From: Cloacimonetes bacterium UBA5284
GTDB taxonomy: Bacteria > Cloacimonadota > Cloacimonadia > Cloacimonadales > Cloacimonadaceae
DNA: 15,354 nucleotides
Assembly: GCA_002410505.1 (NCBI GenBank)
Contig: DHSO01000027.1
Coordinates: 1-15,354 of the forward strand
Direction: 5' to 3'
Part shown: positions 6,211 through 12,892 of the stretch, piece after piece
How the letters are laid out: each line of letters starts with the position of its first letter
Numbering within the stretch: the stretch's first letter is position 1
Position numbers and translations under genes: made by a program
The notes under the pieces: generated by a model
Database searches by the model: none
What the model saw: the letters and a program-made list of their open reading frames with translations, nothing else
What the model was told of the DNA's origin: nothing

Positions 6211-7235
6211 AGCCATTAGCAGCGATAGTATTGGCTGCCGGCAAAGGCACCAGGATGAAATCTGAGCGTGCCAAAGTGACCTTCCCCATCGCAGATAAAG
6301 CCATGGTCCAACGAGTTGTGGATACCGCGTTGGAACTCGATTGTGCCAAAATCAGTGTGGTGGTGGGATGGAAGAAAGATACCGTAATCGGTGCCCTGGA
6401 CGAGGATGATCGATTGGAATTTGTAGAGCAGAAAGAACAACTGGGCACAGGACACGCAGTGCAAATGGCAGCCAAAAGCCTGGCAACTTTTGAGGGAGAC
6501 GTGTTAATACTGTGTGGTGATGTGCCATTGCTCTCTGCCGATACGGTTCGTCAATTGCACGAAAAACATGTAAAAACCGGTGCTGCTGCAACCGTGTTGA
6601 CCGCCGTCCTGGACGATGCCGGCAAATATGGCCGCATGTTACGAGACGACAAGGGACAGATCTGTGGTATAGTGGAATTCAAAGACGCCAGCCCCATGCA
6701 GCGGCAGATCAAGGAATTCAATACCGGTATATACTGTTATAAAGCCGCGAAACTCTTTGAAGCTTTGGCCAGGATCAGCAACAACAACGAACAAAAAGAG
6801 TATTATCTCACCGATACCCTGGGTATTCTTTATAATGCGGGAGAAAGCGTCGAGAATGTGATTCTGGAAGACCTCATGGAGGTATCAGGGGTCAATTCAC
6901 AGGAGCAACTGGCGCATCTGGAAGATGTGTATCTGGATAAAATCCGCAAGAAATGGCTGAACAGCGGAGTGATGATGCATAATCCCTCAAGCATCCACAT
7001 CGGAGACGACGTGATCATCGGAGCTGATGTCGAGATCGGTCAGGGCTGCATACTGAAGGGACATAGTACCATTGAAAGCGGAGCAGTGCTGGGGCCCCAT
7101 TGTATAGTTCAAAATTCCCTAATCTCAAATGACAGTATCCTTTTGGGACACAACATCATAGTTGACAGCTTCATCAAAGAACAAGAGGTGCTGGAATTCG
7201 GTGCCCGCGTGATCGAAGAAGAGGATTATGAGTAA
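6207..7235 (+). CDS. glmU: GlmU-like GlcNAc-1-phosphate uridylyltransferase, shortened C-terminus
   Basis: The N-terminal 230 residues are a typical GlmU pyrophosphorylase domain: LAAGKGTRM (9-17), K23, QLGTGHAVQ (78-86), CGDVPLL (103-109) with Mg-binding D105, FNTGIY (171-176), NEQKEYYLTD (194-203) and SGVNSQEQLA (227-236) with N230 matching the second Mg ligand. Such domains make UDP-GlcNAc from UTP and GlcNAc-1-phosphate. From about 255 hexapeptide-like repeats form a short left-handed beta helix, but the protein ends at 342 where bifunctional GlmU is about 450. The region holding the acetyltransferase residues of E. coli GlmU (around 330-400: R333, K351, H363, N377, K392) is missing. It is followed at once by hit in an 8-nt overlap, with no remnant of a longer frame. 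It may be monofunctional, with acetylation of GlcN-1-phosphate done by another enzyme, or it may act on a related sugar phosphate. Confidence 0.87.
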   Translation: MKPLAAIVLAAGKGTRMKSERAKVTFPIADKAMVQRVVDTALELDCAKISVVVGWKKDTVIGALDEDDRLEFVEQKEQLGTGHAVQMAAKSLATFEGDVLILCGDVPLLSADTVRQLHEKHVKTGAAATVLTAVLDDAGKYGRMLRDDKGQICGIVEFKDASPMQRQIKEFNTGIYCYKAAKLFEALARISNNNEQKEYYLTDTLGILYNAGESVENVILEDLMEVSGVNSQEQLAHLEDVYLDKIRKKWLNSGVMMHNPSSIHIGDDVIIGADVEIGQGCILKGHSTIESGAVLGPHCIVQNSLISNDSILLGHNIIVDSFIKEQEVLEFGARVIEEEDYE

Positions 7236-7731
7236 GAAATACCTGTATTCACCCTGGCGTCTGGATTATATCTTGGGCGAAAAGCCCGGAGACTGCGTGA
7301 TGTGCAGAGCCCAAGACATGCAACACGACGAAGAGAATTTGATTCTCTACCGGGGCAGGTATTGCTATGTGATGCTAAATCGCTATCCTTACAATAACGG
7401 CCATCTGATGATCGTACCCTACGCGCATGTGAGCAGTATCATGGACCTGAAAGCTGAAGCATGGCATGAAGCCTGCGAATTGATCCGTACCTGTGAAACA
7501 GCATACAAGGAAGCCTACAATCCGGATGGCATCAATATCGGCATCAATCTGGGCACTGCAGCCGGAGCGGGGATTGCCGAACACCTGCACATCCATATGG
7601 TTCCACGCTGGAATGGTGACAGCAATTTTATGAGCGTGATTTCCGGAGAGCGCGTAATCCCTGAAGCCTTTGAGATCACTTACCACAAGCTGAAGGATTG
7701 CATCCAAAAGCTGGTGAATTGCCATGAATGA
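7228..7731 (+). CDS. HIT-family nucleotide phosphorylase/hydrolase (Ap4A phosphorylase-like)
   Basis: This cytoplasmic HIT-superfamily enzyme (167 residues) carries the histidine triad HLHIHMVPRW (119-128). The middle His, H121, is the expected nucleophile. It also has NNGHLMIVP (56-64). The head YSPWRLDYI (7-15) followed by a CxxC pair (C23, C26) is characteristic of the branch that includes mycobacterial Ap4A phosphorylase; the cysteines with nearby histidines probably bind zinc. The likely substrates are dinucleoside polyphosphates or other nucleotide conjugates, but the exact one cannot be read from sequence. It overlaps glmU by 8 nt and the following gene by 8 nt. GAAGAAGAGG ends 3 nt before its ATG, which is close. 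Family assignment is secure and substrate is uncertain. Confidence 0.88.
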   Translation: MSKKYLYSPWRLDYILGEKPGDCVMCRAQDMQHDEENLILYRGRYCYVMLNRYPYNNGHLMIVPYAHVSSIMDLKAEAWHEACELIRTCETAYKEAYNPDGINIGINLGTAAGAGIAEHLHIHMVPRWNGDSNFMSVISGERVIPEAFEITYHKLKDCIQKLVNCHE

Positions 7732-8179
7732 GCGGTTCGATTTGACAAATAGGCCACCTGAAAAAAAGTGGTACACAAAAGCAGGGATAGTGTATCCGGT
7801 GATTGTGCTGGTGCTTGCTTTGCTTGTGTATCTGATCTTCTCCCGGGGCGGTGGAGACTCAAATCTGCCCAAAGCCTACGAAGAAGATCAGCTCCCGGCC
7901 ATCAAAGTGCAGGTCTTAAACGGGTGTGGTTACGAACAACTGGCATCCGAATTTGCCGCCTCTCTGGCCAATAGAAACATAGATGTAGTAAGTGTAGGTG
8001 ATACACCCAAGCCCATCTATGATAAAAGCATAATAGTGATTCGCAAAGGCGACAAACAGGATCTGGCCAGATTGCAACGTATGACCGGTATCCAACGCTG
8101 GACAAGTGCCCTGAACGAGTATCATAATGCCGAGTTCGACATCATCGTGGGGCGCGATTACGAAGAGTATATGAAATAA
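7724..8179 (+). CDS. Membrane-anchored LytR_C domain protein
   Basis: The 151-residue protein has a basic N-terminus, one hydrophobic segment at about 20-39 and a C-terminal domain from about 59 to 146. That domain resembles the LytR/CpsA/Psr C-terminal domain (LytR_C, PF13399), with the usual opening IKVQVLNGCG (60-69) and closing FDIIVGRDY (138-146). The catalytic LCP domain that normally precedes LytR_C is absent, so this is a stand-alone version, predicted to face the periplasm from an inner-membrane anchor. The domain's function is not well known. It is followed after 13 nt by rsfS; LytR-type genes also neighbour rsfS in Firmicutes, which supports the assignment. A role in envelope assembly is an inference. 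It overlaps the HIT gene by 8 nt. Confidence 0.75.
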   Translation: MNERFDLTNRPPEKKWYTKAGIVYPVIVLVLALLVYLIFSRGGGDSNLPKAYEEDQLPAIKVQVLNGCGYEQLASEFAASLANRNIDVVSVGDTPKPIYDKSIIVIRKGDKQDLARLQRMTGIQRWTSALNEYHNAEFDIIVGRDYEEYMK

Positions 8180-8182
8180 ACT

Positions 8183-8195
8183 GGAGGAGATATTG
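8183..8195 (+). promoter_or_regulatory. Strong ribosome binding site and TTG start of rsfS
   Basis: GGAGGAG (8183-8189) lies 3-5 nt before TTG 8193-8195, in the 13-nt gap after the LytR_C gene. No ATG or GTG is nearby in this frame, and RsfS homology begins within a few codons. A TTG start is therefore well supported. Confidence 0.7.
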
Positions 8196-8546
8196 CAAGA
8201 CAATATCAAGCTTGAAGCCATCCTACAATGGCTCACGGATAAGAAAGCCGAAAACATCCGCGTCTATGAAGTGCAAGGCAAGACCGACTATACCGATGTG
8301 ATCGTGGTCTGCGAAGGAAGTGCGGATCTTCACAACAAAGCCATTGCCACTCATCTTATAGATATGGCCAAAGAGAACCATCTGAAGGTGCTGAGCAAAG
8401 AAGGAACAGATTCCGCCCAATGGATCCTGATTGATATCGGCGATGTGGTGGTGCACATCTTTTTGCCTCAGACACGAGACTATTATAAGATCGATGAACT
8501 ATTTGATCAAGTAAGAAACCGTAAACCCGAAGAGGACAGACAATGA
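8193..8546 (+). CDS. rsfS: Ribosomal silencing factor RsfS
   Basis: RsfS (Iojap/DUF143 family) binds ribosomal protein L14 and blocks joining of the subunits, lowering translation when nutrients are short. The 117-residue protein shows the family core: TDYTDVIVVCEGSADLHNKAIA (31-52) in place of the common DYFVIATGxSxRH block, and WILIDIGDVVVHIF (77-90) followed by RDYYKIDELF (95-104). It starts with TTG behind a strong GGAGGAG and overlaps argS by 4 nt (ATGA). In Firmicutes rsfS sits with nadD, yqeK and a LytR-type gene; here only the LytR_C neighbour recalls that arrangement. Identification is secure. Confidence 0.93.
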   Translation: MQDNIKLEAILQWLTDKKAENIRVYEVQGKTDYTDVIVVCEGSADLHNKAIATHLIDMAKENHLKVLSKEGTDSAQWILIDIGDVVVHIFLPQTRDYYKIDELFDQVRNRKPEEDRQ

Positions 8547-10195
8547 TCAAGGACATTATTCACGATCATCTGATCAACTGCCTGCAAAAGCTCGGTATCT
8601 CCCACGAAAAAGACTTTACGGTGGAGATTCCAAACAACACCGAGCATGGAGATTATTCTTCAAATTGCGCCATGGTGCTGGCCAAAGAAAACAAGAAAGC
8701 ACCCAAAAGCTTGGCAGAAAGCATTATCAAAGAACTCAAGAAGAACAAGAACTACAAAAAGATAGAGCTTGCCGGACCTGGGTTCATCAATTTCTATCTG
8801 GCACCAAGCTTCTTCCAACGGATCTTTTGGGACATCCGGGAATCGGGTGAAAACTATGCAACTTCAGATTTTGGTCTGGGCGAAAAGGTCTTGTTGGAAT
8901 TCATCTCCGCCAATCCCACCGGACCGCTAAATATCGTAAGCGCCAGAGCCGCGGCTTTTGGAGACACCTTGTATAGGGTGATGAAGCGGGTAGGATTTGC
9001 CCCTTCCAGAGAGTTTTACATCAACGATTTTGGCAACCAGGTAGACATCCTGGCTGAATCTCTGGAGTTGCGTTTGCGGGAGCTTCAAGGCGATGTCATT
9101 GGCGAATTCCCCTATGAAGCCTATCATGGCGAATATGTGAAGCATCTGGCCCAGAAACTGAACGCTACAGAAGGCGTAAGAGTATTTATGATGACCGAGA
9201 AAGATCGCATCGAGCACCTGAAGGAATTTGCCTTGGCCGAGCTTCTGGAAATGCAAAGGAATTCTCTGGAAAACTTCGATGTCGTCTTTGATGGCTGGGT
9301 ATCGGAAAAGACCTTACGCGCTGAAGGAGTAGTGGAAGAAGTACTATCCTATCTGTATGAAGCGGATTGCACTTATGAAAAGGACGATGCCATCTGGTTT
9401 GCCTCTACCAAATACGGGGACGACAAAGACCGTGTATTGATGAAATCCGATGGCTCTTTCACCTATTTTGTGCCGGATCTGGCTTATCACCTTACGAAGA
9501 TTCAGCGTGGTTTTTCCACCCTTATAGACATCTTCGGGCCGGATCATCACGGCTATATACCCCGTCTCAGAGCTGCTTTCAGCGCCATGGGCTACGACGA
9601 GAAAATGCTGGAAATTATCTTCCTGCAACAGGTAAATCTATTTGAAAGCGGTGAACGGGTGAAGATGAGCAAGCGTGCCGGCAAGATCGTTACCATGGAT
9701 GATCTGATCAACGAAGTGGGCAAAGATGCCGCCCGCTATTTCTTCATAGCCAGAAAAGCCAATGCACACCTGAATTTCGACCTCGAACTGGCATTGAAGC
9801 AAAACAACGAAAACCCCGTATACTACTGCCAATACGCTCATGCCCGCATCTGCAGCATCATCAAAAAGGCAAAGAAAGATAAGATCTGGCCCAAGAGCTT
9901 TAAACAAGAGCTGCTCTCGAAACTGAACAAAAGCGAGGAACTGGCTATCATCCAAAAATTGAGTGATTTGCCGGAACTGCTGATGTTGATCGCGATCCAT
10001 CGGGAACCGCATCGTCTGGCTACATACATAGAAGAGCTTTCTGCCATGATCCACAAATATTACGCGCGCTACCAAATCGTAAGCGCCAAGAGCAAAGAAC
10101 TATCCCAAGCCAGACTGATGCTATTGGAAACCACCAAACAAGTGATGGCAATAGTCTTCAACCTGATGGGTATCTCCGCTCCGGAAAAGATGTAA
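8543..10195 (+). CDS. argS: Arginyl-tRNA synthetase with degenerate HIGH motif
   Basis: ArgRS charges tRNA-Arg with arginine. The 550-residue protein has the N-terminal tRNA D-loop-binding (Add1) domain at about 1-90. The class I catalytic core has EFISANPTGPL (119-129), YINDFGNQVDILAESL (159-174) and the second class I signature VKMSKRAGKIVTMDDL (373-388). The all-alpha DALR anticodon-binding domain follows from about 427 (YYCQYAHARI). After NPTGPL the expected H-[VLI]-G-H-x-R reads N130-I131-V132-S133-A-R, so both histidines and the glycine of the HIGH signature are replaced. The rest of the active site and the frame look intact, so I treat it as functional with a variant motif, not as a pseudogene. 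It overlaps rsfS by 4 nt and is followed after 7 nt by rimI. Confidence 0.94.
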   Translation: MIKDIIHDHLINCLQKLGISHEKDFTVEIPNNTEHGDYSSNCAMVLAKENKKAPKSLAESIIKELKKNKNYKKIELAGPGFINFYLAPSFFQRIFWDIRESGENYATSDFGLGEKVLLEFISANPTGPLNIVSARAAAFGDTLYRVMKRVGFAPSREFYINDFGNQVDILAESLELRLRELQGDVIGEFPYEAYHGEYVKHLAQKLNATEGVRVFMMTEKDRIEHLKEFALAELLEMQRNSLENFDVVFDGWVSEKTLRAEGVVEEVLSYLYEADCTYEKDDAIWFASTKYGDDKDRVLMKSDGSFTYFVPDLAYHLTKIQRGFSTLIDIFGPDHHGYIPRLRAAFSAMGYDEKMLEIIFLQQVNLFESGERVKMSKRAGKIVTMDDLINEVGKDAARYFFIARKANAHLNFDLELALKQNNENPVYYCQYAHARICSIIKKAKKDKIWPKSFKQELLSKLNKSEELAIIQKLSDLPELLMLIAIHREPHRLATYIEELSAMIHKYYARYQIVSAKSKELSQARLMLLETTKQVMAIVFNLMGISAPEKM

Positions 10196-10202
10196 CAAAG
10201 AG

Positions 10203-10658
10203 ATGAAGCGCGTAATGCGTGCTATGGAAACGGCAGATTTGGATTCGGTGGTCGGGATCGAAAGCCGCGCTTTCACCCATCCCTGGCCCAAACAGGCTTT
10301 TGAAGATATCCTCTTTATGCGCCCTTGGGTATTGGAAGTAGATGACACACTTTGTGGATACATCCTTTACCACAAGGTTCTGGATGAAGCAGTGATATTG
10401 AACTTTGCCATTGATCCCGACATACAAGGTAATGGCCACGGCGATTACCTGTTGAAACACAGCCTGGATGCACTAGCTGATGAAGGTTGCTGCCATTTCT
10501 ACCTGGATGTGCGCAAAAGCAATGAGGCTGCTCAAAAGCTATATGCCAAACACGGATTTCTGGCCTTGGGCATACGTAAACAGTATTACGACCATCCCAC
10601 CGAAGACGCCATAGTAATGGGAATGAAGCTTCCCGTAAACTCTGGGGAGAATACATGA
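10203..10658 (+). CDS. rimI: Ribosomal protein alanine N-acetyltransferase RimI-like (GNAT)
   Basis: This GNAT-fold acetyltransferase (151 residues) matches RimI, which acetylates the N-terminal alanine of ribosomal protein S18. It has the usual opening (RVMRAMETADLDSVVGIE, 3-20), FTHPW (24-28) and the acetyl-CoA pyrophosphate loop QGNGHG (75-80). The late block is LDVRKSNEAAQKLYAKHGF (101-119), with Y114 as the likely general acid, followed by GIRKQYYDHPTEDAIVM. The family usually has LEVR, where the Glu is the proposed base; here it is LDVR with D102, a conservative change. The ATG at 10203 has only a poor AAAGAG site very close by. The ATG at 10215 is an alternative, but the family alignment favours the first. 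The end overlaps nadB by 4 nt. General RimI-type specificity is likely, exact target not proven. Confidence 0.87.
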   Translation: MKRVMRAMETADLDSVVGIESRAFTHPWPKQAFEDILFMRPWVLEVDDTLCGYILYHKVLDEAVILNFAIDPDIQGNGHGDYLLKHSLDALADEGCCHFYLDVRKSNEAAQKLYAKHGFLALGIRKQYYDHPTEDAIVMGMKLPVNSGENT

Positions 10659-12256
10659 CATACGAATATGATTACCTGGTACTGGGCAGCGGCATAGCCG
10701 GATTGATCTTTGCCCTGCAAGCATCAAAGAAAGGCAGAGTAGCGATAGTAAGCAAAAAAGGACTGTTTGATTGCAATACGGACTACGCCCAGGGCGGAAT
10801 CGCCGCAGTGTTGGATGCTGCCGATTCTTTTGCCGAACACATTGAAGATACCTTTAGCGCCGGCGCTGAATTGGGCAAGAAACAGGTGATAAGTCAGATC
10901 ATCGAGCAAGGACCCAAGCTGATCCAGTATCTCATCGATCTGGGCACGGATTTTACCCGAATAGACGATGCCTACGACCGCCGTCTGGAAAACCTATCCC
11001 TCACCATGGAAGGTGGGCACACTCATCGCAGAGTCGCGTACGCTGCCGACAGCACCGGGCATCAGATCATGCAAGCCCTCATCTCGCAATGCCGGAAAAA
11101 TGCCGCCATCGATATCTTTGAAAACCGAATCGCTATCGACCTGATTACTCAGCACCACGTTACGAACGACGATGGCTTCATCCCAGGAATATCCTGTTGG
11201 GGAGCCTACGTGCTGGATTCTGCAAGCAATCAGGTAGACATCTTCAAAGCACGCAAAACCATGCTTGCTACTGGCGGTGCCGCGCAGATATTCAGCCACA
11301 ATACCAATCCCGATGTAGCAACCGGAGACGGTATGGCCATGGCCAGACTGGCTGGTGGACGCCTGGCCAATATGGAATTTGTACAATTTCATCCCACAGC
11401 TTTCTGGAGTCCCGAAGGCGAAACTTTCCTGATAACAGAAGCCCTGCGTGGAGAGGGTGCTATCTTGAAACTAAGCGATGGCAGCCCCTTTATGGAACAA
11501 TACCATCCCAAGGGAAATCTCGCTCCGCGAGACATCGTGAGCCGCGCCATCGACAACGAACTGAAAAGTCGCGGAGAGAAATTTTGCTGGCTGGATGCCA
11601 CGGCCATACCAAAGGAAAAACTGCTGAAGCACTTCCCCTATATCGACAGTCGCCTGCGCGAACGCGGCATAGATTTCAGCCGCGAGCCCATCCCGGTTGC
11701 TCCTGCTGCTCACTATTTCTGTGGTGGCGTAATTTCTACCATAGAAGGAGTCACAGATATCCGCAATCTTTTTGCCGCCGGCGAAGTAGCCTGCACGGGC
11801 TTGCACGGGGCAAATCGTTTGGCATCAAACTCCCTTTTGGAGGCGCTGGTGGTAGCTTACAACGCTGCAAACCACCCCTCCATGGACGATGATGTGCAAT
11901 TCCCAAACATCCCCTCCTGGCGCCTGATGGGAGATTTTAACGCCAACGAATGGGTGATCATCAGCCACAACCGCGAGATTATCGGAACCATCATGCAAGG
12001 TTATGTGGGCATCCGCCGCTCGCGCCGTCTTTTGAAATATGCCCTGTCCCGTCTGGAAAACATCTATAATGAAATCAACAACTTCTATCAACACAATGCC
12101 GTGCGCAGGGAAGTGGTGGAGACCAGAAATATGGCAGTGATCGCCATCGCTGTAATCCGCAGCGCGTTGTCCCGCAAAGAGAGCAGAGGCGCTCATTATC
12201 TCATCGATCAGCCTCAGCGCGACGACCGTCACTATATGCACGACACCATCATCTAA
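10655..12256 (+). CDS. nadB: L-aspartate oxidase
   Basis: NadB is an FAD enzyme that oxidises L-aspartate to iminoaspartate, which NadA converts to quinolinate for NAD synthesis. The sequence has the N-terminal FAD fold GSGIAGL (11-17), NTDYAQGGIA (41-50), GDGMAMA (224-230), EFVQFHPTAF (241-250), EALRGEGA (262-269), HYFCGGV (353-359), GLHGANRLASNSLLE (382-396) and ESRGAHY (509-515). E119, H246, R292 and H353 correspond to the catalytic E121, H244, R290 and H351 of the E. coli enzyme, which separates it from succinate dehydrogenase and fumarate reductase flavoproteins. The length of 533 is usual. GGGGAG at 10644-10649 precedes the ATG, which overlaps the rimI stop by 4 nt. NadA and NadC are not in the window, so the next steps must be encoded elsewhere. 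Under anaerobic conditions fumarate would be the acceptor. Confidence 0.96.
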   Translation: MTYEYDYLVLGSGIAGLIFALQASKKGRVAIVSKKGLFDCNTDYAQGGIAAVLDAADSFAEHIEDTFSAGAELGKKQVISQIIEQGPKLIQYLIDLGTDFTRIDDAYDRRLENLSLTMEGGHTHRRVAYAADSTGHQIMQALISQCRKNAAIDIFENRIAIDLITQHHVTNDDGFIPGISCWGAYVLDSASNQVDIFKARKTMLATGGAAQIFSHNTNPDVATGDGMAMARLAGGRLANMEFVQFHPTAFWSPEGETFLITEALRGEGAILKLSDGSPFMEQYHPKGNLAPRDIVSRAIDNELKSRGEKFCWLDATAIPKEKLLKHFPYIDSRLRERGIDFSREPIPVAPAAHYFCGGVISTIEGVTDIRNLFAAGEVACTGLHGANRLASNSLLEALVVAYNAANHPSMDDDVQFPNIPSWRLMGDFNANEWVIISHNREIIGTIMQGYVGIRRSRRLLKYALSRLENIYNEINNFYQHNAVRREVVETRNMAVIAIAVIRSALSRKESRGAHYLIDQPQRDDRHYMHDTII

Positions 12257-12260
12257 GGAG
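12255..12260 (+). promoter_or_regulatory. Ribosome binding site for tmk
   Basis: AAGGAG overlaps the nadB TAA (12254-12256) and ends 5 nt before the ATG at 12266. It is a strong, well-spaced site. Confidence 0.65.
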
Positions 12261-12265
12261 ATCTC

Positions 12266-12892
12266 ATGCGCGGACTATTCATCACATTCGAGGGTATAGA
12301 GGGCAGCGGAAAAAGCACTCAGGTCCAGCTTTTAACGCAATATCTGAACAATCACCATCTGCCATATATCTGCACTCGGGAACCGGGCGGCACGCCCATC
12401 GCCGAAGCTATTCGCCGCATCTTGCTGGATCCTCTTTGTGCCGAGATGTTGCCCGAAACCGAATTGCTGTTGTATAACGCCTCGCGGGCGCAACATACGG
12501 GAGAGCTGATCCTGCCCGCTCTTCAAGCCGGCAAGATTGTAATCTCGGATCGTTATTATGACAGCACTTACGCTTATCAGGGAGCGGCTCGCAGTCTGGA
12601 TTACGCTGTGATCGACTCATTAACCGCCTTTGCTACCTTCAACACAGAGCCGGATCTCACTATCCTGCTTGATCTTCCCGCCGAAGCCGGGCTGTCTCGC
12701 ATTGATAACCGCGATTTGGATAGATTGGAACTGGAAGACTTGTCCTTTCACCGGAAAGTGCGCGAGCAATTTTTATTTATTGCCAAAAAACACCCATCCC
12801 GATATGTTGTAATTGATGCTCAAAAGGCTCCGGAAGAGATTAACCGGGTCATCATAAATCGAATTCAAGTTCTGTTAGGAGACATAGCATGA
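12266..12892 (+). CDS. tmk: Thymidylate kinase
   Basis: Thymidylate kinase phosphorylates dTMP to dTDP, an essential step of dTTP supply for DNA replication. The 208-residue protein has the P-loop GIEGSGKST (10-18) and the TREPGGTP motif (37-44) that contributes substrate binding. It also has the DRYYDST motif (95-101) and the LID-proximal DRLE (152-155), as in bacterial Tmk proteins. The start ATG has AAGGAG 5 nt upstream. The 4-nt ATGA overlap with the protease gene at 12889 suggests coupled translation. In many bacteria tmk neighbours holB, which is not seen here. Identification is secure. Confidence 0.96.
   Translation: MRGLFITFEGIEGSGKSTQVQLLTQYLNNHHLPYICTREPGGTPIAEAIRRILLDPLCAEMLPETELLLYNASRAQHTGELILPALQAGKIVISDRYYDSTYAYQGAARSLDYAVIDSLTAFATFNTEPDLTILLDLPAEAGLSRIDNRDLDRLELEDLSFHRKVREQFLFIAKKHPSRYVVIDAQKAPEEINRVIINRIQVLLGDIA
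12877..12881 (+). promoter_or_regulatory. Ribosome binding site for the S41 protease gene
   Basis: AGGAG in the end of tmk is 7 nt before the ATG at 12889, supporting the 4-nt overlap start. Confidence 0.55.

Noticed and set aside
8543..10195. argS as a pseudogene because of the lost HIGH motif
   Set aside because: The frame is full length, all other motifs are conserved, and it is embedded with normal coupling in the operon. A variant active site is more likely.
11197..11892. 231-codon open frame overlapping nadB on the same strand
   Set aside because: It is rich in Arg, Ser, Cys and Trp, has no domain features and lies entirely within nadB, whose catalytic residues are all intact. It is a shadow frame.
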